13,719 nt of DNA from Rhizobacter sp. (GCA_025360945.1 JANYBE010000180.1:1-13719); one strand, 5' to 3'. Counted from the stretch's first letter, positions 1 through 6,891 are shown. Made by a program: numbers and translations. The notes: a model not told the origin generated them from the sequence alone.

Positions 1-1820
1 GGCCCGCCGGCACCAGGGCCGCGTTTTGGATTCGCCGGAGTTGGCGCGCTACCACCGGCACCGAAGCCGCCGCCACCGCCGTTGCGAAAGCCCCGTCCAC
101 CGACTGGACTGCGCGGGTTCTGCACGAAGCGCTTGTCGAAGGTCTGCTCAAGCGGGTTCGGGATCGACGCGGGATCGAAGTCCATGTCGAAATCGCCGTC
201 GCGATCGTTGCCGCGATCGAGCTCACGCGGTGGGGCCTGGTCAGCGTTGAAAGCGGCCGGCGGCTGTTGTTGTTGACTCTCGCGGCCACTACCGCGTGGG
301 CGCTCGCCTTGCCGGTCGCTCTGACGACCACCCCGGTCGTTGCGATCGTTGCGCGGGTGCTGCTGTTGCTGCCCGCCCTGGCGCGGCGGGTTGTTGCCGC
401 GGCCCGCGTTGTTGTTGCCGCGCGCGCTGTCGCCGCCACCAGCCAGACGCCGGATGGCGCGCACGTCGTCTTCTTGCAGATCGACCCACACACCGCGCTT
501 CAGGCCGAACGGCAACACGACCGTGCCGTAGCGGATGCGGATCAGCCGGCTCACCGTGATGCCCACCGTGTCGAACAGCTTGCGCACTTCGCGGTTGCGG
601 CCCTCGGTGATGACGACGCGCACCCAGTGGTTCGCCCCATCGCCACCGCCCTCTTCGATCGAACGGAAGCTCGCGGCCTGGCCCTCTACCTCGACGCCAG
701 CGAGCAGCTTGGCCTTGTCTTCGTTCGTGAGCGTGCCCAGCAGTCGCACCGCGTACTCGCGCTCGACGCCGAAGCGCGGGTGCATTAGCTGGTTCGCGAG
801 TTCACCCGAGTTGGTGAACAGCAGCAGGCCTTCGGTGTTGATATCGAGCCGGCCGACCGATTGCCACTTGCCTTGTTGCAGGCGCGGCAGGCGGCGGAAC
901 ACCGTCGGGCGGTTCTGCGGATCGTCGTGCGTGACGATCTCGCCGACCGGCTTGTGGTACGCGATGATGCGCGGAGGCGGCGGCACGATGCGCAGCTTCA
1001 CCGGTTTGCCGTTGACGGTGACGCGGTCGCCGAACGAAACGCGCTGGCCGACGTGAGCCGGTTCGCCGTTGACGGTGACGTGGCCGTCGGCGATCAGGTC
1101 TTCCATGTCGCGGCGCGAGCCGATGCCCGATTGCGCCAGCACCTTGTGCAGCTTGGGTGCGTCCGATTCGGGCAGCAGCACGCGCTTGGGTGCGGCGGGG
1201 TCCTCGGCCACTTCGATGGTTTCGAGCGTTTCCACGCTCTGGACTTCTGGCTCGGGCTCACCGATCACGTCGAACTCGCCCGACTGGACCTGCGCGAACA
1301 ACTCGCCGAGCTGGACCGGTGCGACTACTTGTGCCGGCTCAACGCCAGCCTCTTGCGTGGCGCCATCCTGGGCCTCGTTGCGCTCGCCGCGGTTTCGGTC
1401 ACGTCGACCTCGTCGACGACCTCGCGGACCATCTCCCCGGCCATCCGACGAACCGTCTCCCGATCCCTCGGTCTGCGCACTTGCAATCGGCGCTTCACCG
1501 CGCTCCCCCGCGTCCGCATGGATCGGAGCCGCGCTTTCGGCGGGCTCGGCACGTACCTCTTGCTGCGCGACGAAGACCGGCGCAACCTCGGGTAGAGGCG
1601 CGTCCGTGGGCTGCGCTGCCTCCACGACCACTGCAGCCCGACGACGCTTCGGCTTCGCGGCTAGCTCTTCGGTCGGCAGGGCCTCGACAGCAACCGCCGC
1701 CGCCTCTTCGACCGCCTTCACTGTGCGACGTCGTCGCACCGGCTTGGCGGGGCTGTCGGCCCCCTCAACGGCTTCGGCTTGCGCGTCTGGCAACGGCGAG
1801 GATTCTGGATTGACGTTCAT
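1..1820 (-). CDS. rluB: 23S rRNA pseudouridine synthase RluB, C-terminus cut by the window edge
   Basis: Reading down from the ATG at 1820 gives 606 codons with no stop before the edge, so the 3' end is missing. The core is a standard RsuA/RluB-family enzyme: an S4 RNA-binding domain near residues 223-275 (LHKVLAQSGIGSRRDMEDLI), then the catalytic domain with GRLDINTEGLLLFTNSGEL at about 323-341, where Asp326 is the expected catalytic aspartate, and an EGRNREVRKLFD motif near 406-417. Known members isomerise uridine in helix 89 of 23S rRNA (U2605 in E. coli). Unlike the roughly 290-residue E. coli enzyme, this one has about 220 extra N-terminal residues rich in Ala, Glu, Pro and Arg, and a tail from about residue 460 rich in Gly, Asn, Gln and Arg. 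The start is chosen because its ATG overlaps the scpB stop (ATGA), implying translational coupling. The RluB assignment is strong; whether the extensions do anything is unknown. Confidence 0.93.
   Translation of the reverse strand, partial: MNVNPESSPLPDAQAEAVEGADSPAKPVRRRRTVKAVEEAAAVAVEALPTEELAAKPKRRRAAVVVEAAQPTDAPLPEVAPVFVAQQEVRAEPAESAAPIHADAGERGEAPIASAQTEGSGDGSSDGRGDGPRGRRRGRRDRNRGERNEAQDGATQEAGVEPAQVVAPVQLGELFAQVQSGEFDVIGEPEPEVQSVETLETIEVAEDPAAPKRVLLPESDAPKLHKVLAQSGIGSRRDMEDLIADGHVTVNGEPAHVGQRVSFGDRVTVNGKPVKLRIVPPPPRIIAYHKPVGEIVTHDDPQNRPTVFRRLPRLQQGKWQSVGRLDINTEGLLLFTNSGELANQLMHPRFGVEREYAVRLLGTLTNEDKAKLLAGVEVEGQAASFRSIEEGGGDGANHWVRVVITEGRNREVRKLFDTVGITVSRLIRIRYGTVVLPFGLKRGVWVDLQEDDVRAIRRLAGGGDSARGNNNAGRGNNPPRQGGQQQQHPRNDRNDRGGRQSDRQGERPRGSGRESQQQQPPAAFNADQAPPRELDRGNDRDGDFDMDFDPASIPNPLEQTFDKRFVQNPRSPVGGRGFRNGGGGGFGAGGSAPTPANPKRGPGAGG
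1008..1080 (-). repeat. 16-base in-frame direct repeat inside rluB
   Basis: The 16 bases gccgttgacggtgacg occur identically at 1008-1023 and 1065-1080, a 57-base offset, which is 19 codons. Both copies encode VTVNG in the S4 domain (GHVTVNG and DRVTVNG). The first of these is the usual S4-domain strand motif. The second looks like convergent or duplicated coding rather than a mobile or regulatory repeat. Confidence 0.55.
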
Positions 1821-2500
1821 TCGTGGGGTTCCATGGGTGCGGCGTCTGCCGCTGGCTCTTCGGGCAGGTGGGATGCGGGATGGGATGCGGAAACTTGGGT
1901 GGCTTCGACGGGCTCGACCGGCTCGCTCGCCACATCGAGCAGCGACGCCTGTTGGGCCAGCAAATGTGTCAGCGGCTCGCCCTGGCCAGAGGTACCGGCG
2001 AGCAGAGGCAACTGTTCCAGACTAGCCAGGCCGAGATCGTCGAGAAACTGCTTCGTGGTGGCCAGCAGCGCCGGGCGGCCTGGCGATTCGCGGTAGCCGA
2101 TGGCCTCGACCCAGCCGCGGTCTTCGAGCTGCTTGATGATCTGGCTCGCGACACTCACGCCGCGAATGTCTTCGATGTCGCCGCGTGTCACCGGCTGGCG
2201 GTACGCGATGATCGCCAGGGTCTCCATCACGGCGCGTGAATACTTGGGCGGCTTCTCGGGATTGAGGCGATCGAGGTATGCGCGCATCTCGGGTCGGCTC
2301 TGCAGGCGCCAGCCGGTAGACAGCACGACCAGTTCAACGCCGCGGCCATCCCATTCGCGTGTGAGTTCGTCGAGCAACGTGCGCAGAGTGTCGGGGCCGA
2401 CTTCGTCGGCGAACAAAACGCGCATATCGCGCAAGGGCAAGGGCTGGCTTGCGCAAATCAGGGCGGTCTCGAGGACGCGCTTCGCATCCTGGCTATTCAT
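1817..2500 (-). CDS. scpB: Segregation and condensation protein B (ScpB)
   Basis: This 227-residue protein matches ScpB, the winged-helix partner that forms a complex with the kleisin ScpA and the SMC ATPase for chromosome condensation and segregation in the cytoplasm. Visible family features are the second winged-helix segment ETLAIIAYRQPVTRGDIEDI (about residues 93-112) and the conserved end of the fold, GRPALLATTKQFLDDLGL (about 142-159). After about residue 190 the protein has an acidic, Pro/Ala-rich tail that the core fold does not need. The start is the ATG at 2500; only a weak purine stretch precedes it. The TGA stop overlaps the rluB ATG, so the two are probably translated together. 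scpA is not adjacent: the next gene upstream is rluD. Confidence 0.93.
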   Translation of the reverse strand: MNSQDAKRVLETALICASQPLPLRDMRVLFADEVGPDTLRTLLDELTREWDGRGVELVVLSTGWRLQSRPEMRAYLDRLNPEKPPKYSRAVMETLAIIAYRQPVTRGDIEDIRGVSVASQIIKQLEDRGWVEAIGYRESPGRPALLATTKQFLDDLGLASLEQLPLLAGTSGQGEPLTHLLAQQASLLDVASEPVEPVEATQVSASHPASHLPEEPAADAAPMEPHE

Positions 2501-2693
2501 GAGCTTCGTTCACATGGTCGGCCGGGTTCGTTCCGGCGGAAAAGTCGAATTCAAAGTCGATTCGGGCATCAACCGCGGCGCGGGCGAAGCGCTGCAAGGT
2601 TGGAATGTGGGCGACGCTTCTCGCGTCGATCCGGGTGAGGCGCCTCGGGCGCGGCTCATCTCCGATCAGGCTTCGTCGTTGCTCGGCATGCAC
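2493..2693 (-). CDS. Doubtful 66-residue open frame upstream of scpB
   Basis: A frame opening with GTG at 2693, directly after an in-frame TGA, runs to a TAG at 2493 that overlaps the scpB start region. I recognise no family. The product would be Arg-rich at first and contains a short acidic/aromatic piece (DFEFDFSAG) near its end. By my hand count about two thirds of third codon positions are G or C, lower than the neighbouring genes appear to be, and there is no convincing ribosome binding site before the GTG. The scpB-overlapping arrangement would fit a translationally coupled leader peptide, but the frame may equally be chance in an untranslated leader. Confidence 0.25.
   Translation of the reverse strand: MHAEQRRSLIGDEPRPRRLTRIDARSVAHIPTLQRFARAAVDARIDFEFDFSAGTNPADHVNEAHE
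2612..2652 (-). other. Two small inverted repeats in the scpB upstream region
   Basis: CGACGC at 2612-2617 pairs with GCGTCG at 2623-2628 around a 5-base loop (GAGAA on the minus-strand RNA). GCGCC at 2640-2644 pairs with GGCGC at 2648-2652 around a 3-base loop. They lie close together in the 270-base stretch between rluD and scpB. No run of T follows either one on the minus strand, so they do not look like an intrinsic terminator. They could shape the scpB leader RNA, but short perfect stems are common at this GC content. Confidence 0.3.
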
Positions 2694-2737
2694 TCAGAGT
2701 GCCGCCGCGAGGGTTCGCGCTGATCAGAACTGCCCGC

Positions 2738-2743
2738 ATTGTA
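2738..2743 (-). promoter_or_regulatory. Possible -10 element for scpB-rluB
   Basis: The minus strand reads TACAAT, one base from the sigma-70 consensus TATAAT, just downstream of the rluD stop. It stands out in otherwise GC-rich sequence. I see no good TTGACA-like box 16-18 bases upstream, so this is a candidate only. If used, transcripts would carry a leader of about 230 bases before the scpB ATG. Confidence 0.3.
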
Positions 2744-2770
2744 CCTGCTCGATCGGCTGTGCGCGCCGAT

Positions 2771-3769
2771 TCACGCCGCGGCCGCGACCACGTTGCGCCA
2801 GGCCGACGCCAGATCGGCTGGCGGCTCGGAATCGAATTGCACCGATTCGCCGCTGGCCGGGTGCACGAATGCGAGCTGCGTCGCATGCAGCGCCTGGCGT
2901 GTCATCCCCAGCGCCGCGCGCCCGCCATAGACCGCGTCGGCCACCAGGGGGTGGCCGCGCGAGGCCAGGTGGACGCGGATCTGATGCGTGCGCCCGGTGT
3001 GCAAGGCGCACCGCAGCGCGCTGAAGCCCTTGGCGACCGCGATCGCCTGCACGTCTGTGCGCGCCGGCTTGCCGCTGGCGACGACGGCCATGCGCACGCG
3101 CGATTGCGGATCGCGACCGAGCGTCGCATCGATGCTGAAAGTCTTTGCTTCGACCTCGCCGTGCGCGATCGCGAGGTACTGTCTGCGCACCTCGCGCGCC
3201 GCGATCGCGCGGGCCAGTGCGGTCAGCGCCGGCAGGGTCTTGCCGACGACCATCAGCCCCGAGGTGTCCTTGTCCAGCCGATGCACGATGCCCGCGCGCG
3301 GAAGGCTCGCAGCACAGCGGTGATGCGCCAGCAGCGCATTGAGCAGCGTACCCGACCAATTGCCCGCGGCAGGGTGTACGACCAGGCCGGCCGGCTTGTC
3401 GACGACGAGAAGATGCTCATCCTCGAACACGACATCGATGGCAATTGCCTCAGGCCGGAACGCGCGGCTCTCGGCGGTGGGCACCAGATCGACCGCGATC
3501 ACCTGCCCGGCCCGCACCTTGCGCGAAGCCGTCATGGACGGCGCGCCGTCGACAAGAACGTGTCCGGCCTCGATCAGGCTTTGCAAGTGATTGCGCGAGA
3601 ACTCCTCGGCCATCGTGACGACGGCCTTGTCCAGGCGCTGGCCGTGCAGCTCCGCGGGCACCGGTGCTTCGCGGCGTTCGATATCGGCGTTCCACGGAGC
3701 GTCGGCCTCCGTGATCGCGTCGGCGTCGTCCGCCGTGCCATTCACCTCGTGCGCCCGGGGGTCAACCAT
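2771..3769 (-). CDS. rluD: 23S rRNA pseudouridine synthase RluD
   Basis: The product belongs to the RluA/RluD family, which in E. coli converts three uridines of 23S rRNA helix 69 (1911, 1915, 1917) to pseudouridine and matters for ribosome assembly. Starting at the ATG at 3769 it has 332 residues, close to the 326 of E. coli RluD. An S4 domain follows a short acidic N-terminus (GQRLDKAVVTMAEEFSRNHL, about 43-62). The catalytic motif HRLDKDTSGLMVV is at about 163-175 with the expected catalytic Asp166, and LHTGRTHQIRVHLA follows at about 256-269. An in-frame ATG at 3829 would add 20 residues (Arg/Lys/Cys-rich) but would overlap the bamD start. I prefer 3769, which has AAGAG about seven bases upstream. 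The gene is divergent from bamD, an arrangement also known in E. coli. The pgeF/yfiH gene that often follows rluD is not present here. Confidence 0.94.
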   Translation of the reverse strand: MVDPRAHEVNGTADDADAITEADAPWNADIERREAPVPAELHGQRLDKAVVTMAEEFSRNHLQSLIEAGHVLVDGAPSMTASRKVRAGQVIAVDLVPTAESRAFRPEAIAIDVVFEDEHLLVVDKPAGLVVHPAAGNWSGTLLNALLAHHRCAASLPRAGIVHRLDKDTSGLMVVGKTLPALTALARAIAAREVRRQYLAIAHGEVEAKTFSIDATLGRDPQSRVRMAVVASGKPARTDVQAIAVAKGFSALRCALHTGRTHQIRVHLASRGHPLVADAVYGGRAALGMTRQALHATQLAFVHPASGESVQFDSEPPADLASAWRNVVAAAA

Positions 3770-3774
3770 ATAAT
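3769..3774 (+). promoter_or_regulatory. Consensus -10 element upstream of bamD
   Basis: TATAAT matches the sigma-70 -10 consensus exactly and lies 54 bases before the preferred bamD ATG. It overlaps the start codon of rluD on the other strand. No clear -35 box is seen at the usual distance. A TTGACA at 3789-3794 is too far downstream to pair with it. The rluD promoter must lie to the right, within the bamD leader or 5' coding region. Confidence 0.4.
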
Positions 3775-3827
3775 CGCTCTTCGTTTTCTTGACAGGACGG
3801 CACTCGCACCGCGAGCGTCTCAGGCCC

Positions 3828-4634
3828 ATGATTCAAATGAGTGTACGAAGGCTGCCTCCAATCGCGCTGGCGATGGCGGCAGTCTTGCTCGCGGGCTGCG
3901 GCTCGACGCAGAGAGAACCCGAGTCCAAATGGAGTGCAGAGAGATTGTATGCAGAGGCCAAGGAGGAGGCCTCGCTCGGCAACTTCGAGCGCGCCGGCAA
4001 GCTCTACGAACGACTCGAAGGCCGGGCCTCGGGCACGGCGCTCGCGCAGCAGGCCCAGATTGAACGCGCCTACATGCTCTACAAGAGCGGCGACAAGGCG
4101 CAGGCCCTGTCGACGCTCGAGCGCTTTATCAAGCTGCACCCGACCAGCGCCGCGTTCGACTACGCGCTTTACTTGCAGGGTCTGGTGAACTTCAATGACA
4201 ACCTCGGCCTGCTCGGCAGCCTCTCGAGACAGGACCTGTCGGAGCGCGATCAACAGGCCGCACGCGACTCCTACCAGTCGTTCAAGCAGCTCGTCGACCA
4301 GTTCCCGCAGTCGCTCTACGCGGACGACGCGCGCGTGCGCATGAACTACATCGTCAACGCGCTCGCCGCCTACGAGGTGCATGTGGCGCGCTACTACTAC
4401 CGTCGCGGCGCCTACATTGCGGCGGCGAACCGCGCCCAGGTCGTGGTCTCGGAGTTCCAGCACTCGCCGTCGGCGGAGGAGGCGCTGTACCTGATGGTGC
4501 AGAGCTACGACAAGCTCGGCCTGATCGAGTTGCGCGACGATGCCGACCGCGTGTTGCGCAAGAGCTTCCCGGCGACGAGCATCCACGCCGACGGCGTCGG
4601 TTCGGCGAAGAAGCCGTGGTGGCAGCTCTGGTAA
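3828..4634 (+). CDS. bamD: Outer membrane protein assembly factor BamD (ComL) lipoprotein
   Basis: The 268-residue product has a lipoprotein signal peptide with lipobox LLAGC; the lipidated cysteine is residue 24. Gly at +2 does not give the Asp inner-membrane retention signal, so outer-membrane sorting is expected. The mature part is helical with tetratricopeptide-like repeats, for example KWSAERLYAEAKEEASLGNF and later AEEALYLMVQSYDKLGLIEL, as in BamD/YfiO (about 245 residues in E. coli). BamD is the essential scaffold lipoprotein of the BAM complex, which inserts beta-barrel proteins into the outer membrane. ATG 3828 is preferred; ATG 3837 would also leave a good signal peptide, while a TTG at 3789 would prepend charged residues. 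The ribosome binding site is weak. The stop lies 4 bases from the stop of the convergent helicase gene. Confidence 0.94.
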   Translation: MIQMSVRRLPPIALAMAAVLLAGCGSTQREPESKWSAERLYAEAKEEASLGNFERAGKLYERLEGRASGTALAQQAQIERAYMLYKSGDKAQALSTLERFIKLHPTSAAFDYALYLQGLVNFNDNLGLLGSLSRQDLSERDQQAARDSYQSFKQLVDQFPQSLYADDARVRMNYIVNALAAYEVHVARYYYRRGAYIAAANRAQVVVSEFQHSPSAEEALYLMVQSYDKLGLIELRDDADRVLRKSFPATSIHADGVGSAKKPWWQLW

Positions 4635-4638
4635 GTTT

Positions 4639-6615
4639 CTAGAAAGGCAATGCCTCGCTTGCGAGCAAGACGAGCCAGGCCAGCGCCTCGGCCTCGGTGG
4701 CCACCAGTGTCATCGGCGGCAGCGCATCGCGCAGCCGCTTTCCGTAGTTCATGCCTGCCATGCGCGGATCGCAAACCACGAGCAGACCGCGATCGGTCTC
4801 GCTGCGGATCAGCCGACCTGCACCCTGCTTCAGCGACACCGCCGCCTCGGCGACGAAGTAGTCGGCGAACGGGTTGCGTCCCTCGCCTTCCAGCCGCTTG
4901 ACCCGCGCCTCGACAAGTGGGTCGTTGGGCGGCGGGAACGGCAGCTTGTCGATCAGCACGCACTGCAGCGCGTCGCCGGGAACGTCGATGCCCTCCCAGA
5001 AACTCTGCGAGCCAACCAGTACCGATCGCGGCTGGGCAAGGAACTGCTGCATCAGCTGTCTCTTCGGGATCTGGCCCTGCATCAGCACCTGAATGTTGTC
5101 GCCCTGCGCCTCGAACTCCACGCGCAGACGCTCGCCTACGCTTTGTAGCGCGCGCAGCGTCGTCGTCAGCACGAAGGTACGGCCGCCGAGCGCGCGTGCG
5201 CAACGCGCGGCCAGGATCGCCACCGACGTCGCGTGTTCGGGCTCGTTGGGCTTGGGGAATCCGCGCGGAATGTAGAGCCGCGCGTGCGCCGCGTAGTCAA
5301 ATGGGCTGCCCAACCGCAGAGTGCGCGCATCGCTCAACCCGGCGGACTCGGTGAACCAGCTGAGCCGGTCATCGTCACCCAGCGTCGCTGAGGTGAACAC
5401 CCAGGCCTTGGGCGCGGTGGCCATCTGTTCGCGCAATGCATCGCGAATGTCCAGCGGCGACTCGACCAGCCGCGCCTGGTGCGGCGACACGTCGATCCAG
5501 CGCACATTCCCCAGCTCGGCTGGCTCGCTGAACTGCCGCGCCATTGCAGCAAGTTGCGTGGCACGCTCAATTAGCTTCGTGAAGTCGGGCGACATCTCAG
5601 CGACCACCTTGAGCGCGGCAGCGGCCGCGTCGCAGGTTTGCGCGACTCCTGCGAGCGCGCCGATGAAATCGTCCTTGGCCGCACGCTCCGCCCACCGAAG
5701 CTTGAGCGCGCCGCGCAGCGTACCCAACGTCCCTACCGCCGCCAGACGCAGCTCCCGCGCGGCGCGATCGCACGCACTGGCCAGTTCCTGCCACGGCACC
5801 AGGCCGCGTGCCTGCTGCAGGCCCGCGCCGAGCATGTCGCGCGCGAAGTCGATCGCCTGCGCCGTGCCTAGCGTCGTGCCGAGGAACTGCACGCCAGCCT
5901 CGGTGAGCTGATGCGCTTCGTCGAACAGCGCCACCTCGACGCTCGGCAGCAACTCGGCCACGCCGGTGTCGCGCAAGGCCATGTCGGCGAAGAACAGGTG
6001 GTGGTTCACTACGACCACGTCGGCGAGCATCGCCTCGCGCCGCGCCTTGACCACATGGCATTGGCGGAACTGCGGGCACTCCTGGCCGAGGCAATTCTCG
6101 CGGGACGAGGTCACCAGGGGGATTACGCTGCTGCGTTCGTCCAGGCCTTCGATTTCGGCCAGATCGCCGCTCGTGGTCACACGCGACCACTGTTCGACCT
6201 TGGCCAGCGTGCGCACGGCCCAGCGGTCGGGCAACGTCTCGGCCTGGCGCGCCTGGTTCATGCGGTGCAGGCACAGGTAGCTGCCGCGCCCCTTCAGCAG
6301 CGCGACAGTGACCGGCAGTTGTAGCGCTTCGCGCAGGCGCGGAATGTCGCGCAGAAAGAGTTGATCCTGCAGACTCTTGGTTGCGGTGCTGACGAGTGCA
6401 CGCGCGCCGCTGAGCAAGGTCGGCACGAGGTATGCGAAGGTCTTTCCGACACCCGTGCCGGCCTCGGCCACCAGCGCGCTGCGTTCCTCGATCGCCTGCG
6501 CTACACCCAGAGCCATGCGCAACTGGACCTCGCGCTCGACATGGTTCGCATCGAACCGCTCCAGCGCGCCACCGCGTGCGAATGCCGCGGTGACGGCCTC
6601 GACGAGCTGGCTCAC
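4639..6615 (-). CDS. yoaA: DinG/XPD-family iron-sulfur DNA helicase, YoaA type
   Basis: The 658-residue product is a superfamily 2 helicase of the DinG/XPD group. It shows Walker A EAGTGVGKT (51-59), a DEAH box (232-235) within FDEAHQL, motif V-like GSQSFWEGIDVPG (535-547) and motif VI QGAGRLIR (597-604). Four cysteines placed as in XPD-like iron-sulfur helicases are present: Cys115 in GRGSYLCLHRM, then Cys175, Cys180 and Cys186 (NCLGQECPQFRQCHVVKARR). These motifs resemble E. coli YoaA more than DinG. YoaA is a 5'-3' helicase that works with the HolC clamp-loader subunit in replication-fork repair. The GTG start at 6615 overlaps the TGA of the upstream ydcH-like gene (GTGA), favouring coupled translation. 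The exact name, yoaA versus dinG, is less certain than the family. Confidence 0.92.
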   Translation of the reverse strand: MSQLVEAVTAAFARGGALERFDANHVEREVQLRMALGVAQAIEERSALVAEAGTGVGKTFAYLVPTLLSGARALVSTATKSLQDQLFLRDIPRLREALQLPVTVALLKGRGSYLCLHRMNQARQAETLPDRWAVRTLAKVEQWSRVTTSGDLAEIEGLDERSSVIPLVTSSRENCLGQECPQFRQCHVVKARREAMLADVVVVNHHLFFADMALRDTGVAELLPSVEVALFDEAHQLTEAGVQFLGTTLGTAQAIDFARDMLGAGLQQARGLVPWQELASACDRAARELRLAAVGTLGTLRGALKLRWAERAAKDDFIGALAGVAQTCDAAAAALKVVAEMSPDFTKLIERATQLAAMARQFSEPAELGNVRWIDVSPHQARLVESPLDIRDALREQMATAPKAWVFTSATLGDDDRLSWFTESAGLSDARTLRLGSPFDYAAHARLYIPRGFPKPNEPEHATSVAILAARCARALGGRTFVLTTTLRALQSVGERLRVEFEAQGDNIQVLMQGQIPKRQLMQQFLAQPRSVLVGSQSFWEGIDVPGDALQCVLIDKLPFPPPNDPLVEARVKRLEGEGRNPFADYFVAEAAVSLKQGAGRLIRSETDRGLLVVCDPRMAGMNYGKRLRDALPPMTLVATEAEALAWLVLLASEALPF

Positions 6616-6815
6616 GCCGGCTCGGGCGGATCGAGTTCCGCTTCGATCTGCGCAATCTGGTCGCGCAACAGCAGGCGGCGCTTCTTCATTCGGCGCAGGC
6701 TGAGTTCGTCGTCGGGGAGGGCCAACGTGGCCTGGTCGATCAGGTTGTCGAGATCGGCGTGCTCCATGCGCAACTCAATCAGGCGGCGCGGCAGGGAATG
6801 CAGATTCAGATCCAT
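6612..6815 (-). CDS. Small DUF465/YdcH-family protein
   Basis: This 67-residue cytoplasmic protein carries the short helical hairpin typical of DUF465 (YdcH, SlyX-like small proteins): ELRMEHADLDNLID in the first helix, a PDDEL turn, and a basic second helix LRRMKKRRLLLRDQIAQIE. Its length fits the family. The molecular role of the family is not established. The ATG at 6815 has GAGGG about ten bases upstream. The TGA overlaps the GTG of the helicase gene, so the two form a two-gene operon. Confidence 0.88.
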   Translation of the reverse strand: MDLNLHSLPRRLIELRMEHADLDNLIDQATLALPDDELSLRRMKKRRLLLRDQIAQIEAELDPPEPA

Positions 6816-6891
6816 GGATGCGCGCCCTCGAGCGAGTTCTGTGTGTTTTTAGACAGGGTGGTTGAGAACAATGCGATTATAGTTTTCGACC
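6816..6891. promoter_or_regulatory. Divergent promoter region between ydcH-like and phosphatase genes
   Basis: This 76-base gap is noticeably richer in A/T than its surroundings. At 6876-6881 the minus strand reads TATAAT, a perfect -10 that would give a leader of about 54 bases for the ydcH-like/helicase operon. On the plus strand TATAGT at 6878-6883 overlaps it and would place a transcription start within about two bases of the phosphatase ATG. No clear -35 box was found on either strand at standard spacing. The overlap would mean the two transcripts compete for polymerase. Confidence 0.4.

Noticed and set aside
253..420. Runs of gttgttgttg and tgctgttgctg as a possible microsatellite or phase-variable repeat
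   Set aside because: They encode the Asn/Gln-rich RluB tail in mixed codons, are short and imperfect, and any triplet change would keep the frame.
267..2025. Several overlapping plus-strand frames across rluB
   Set aside because: The minus strand holds a continuous RluB frame with S4 and catalytic motifs. The plus-strand frames overlap one another and lack motifs.
2656..2739. 27-codon minus-strand frame (MRAVLISANPRGGTL...) after rluD
   Set aside because: Its ATG overlaps the TACAAT box, it has no ribosome site and is too short to judge; it also conflicts with the 66-codon frame.
3789..3794. TTGACA as a -35 box for bamD
   Set aside because: The match is perfect, but no -10-like sequence lies 16-18 bases downstream (the region is cgagcg-like), so it cannot form a standard promoter.
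2699..4063. 454-codon plus-strand frame across rluD and into bamD
   Set aside because: It is antisense to the well-supported rluD and overlaps the bamD start in another frame. The translation is Arg/His/Ala/Asp-rich with no recognisable motif, as expected of a high-GC shadow.
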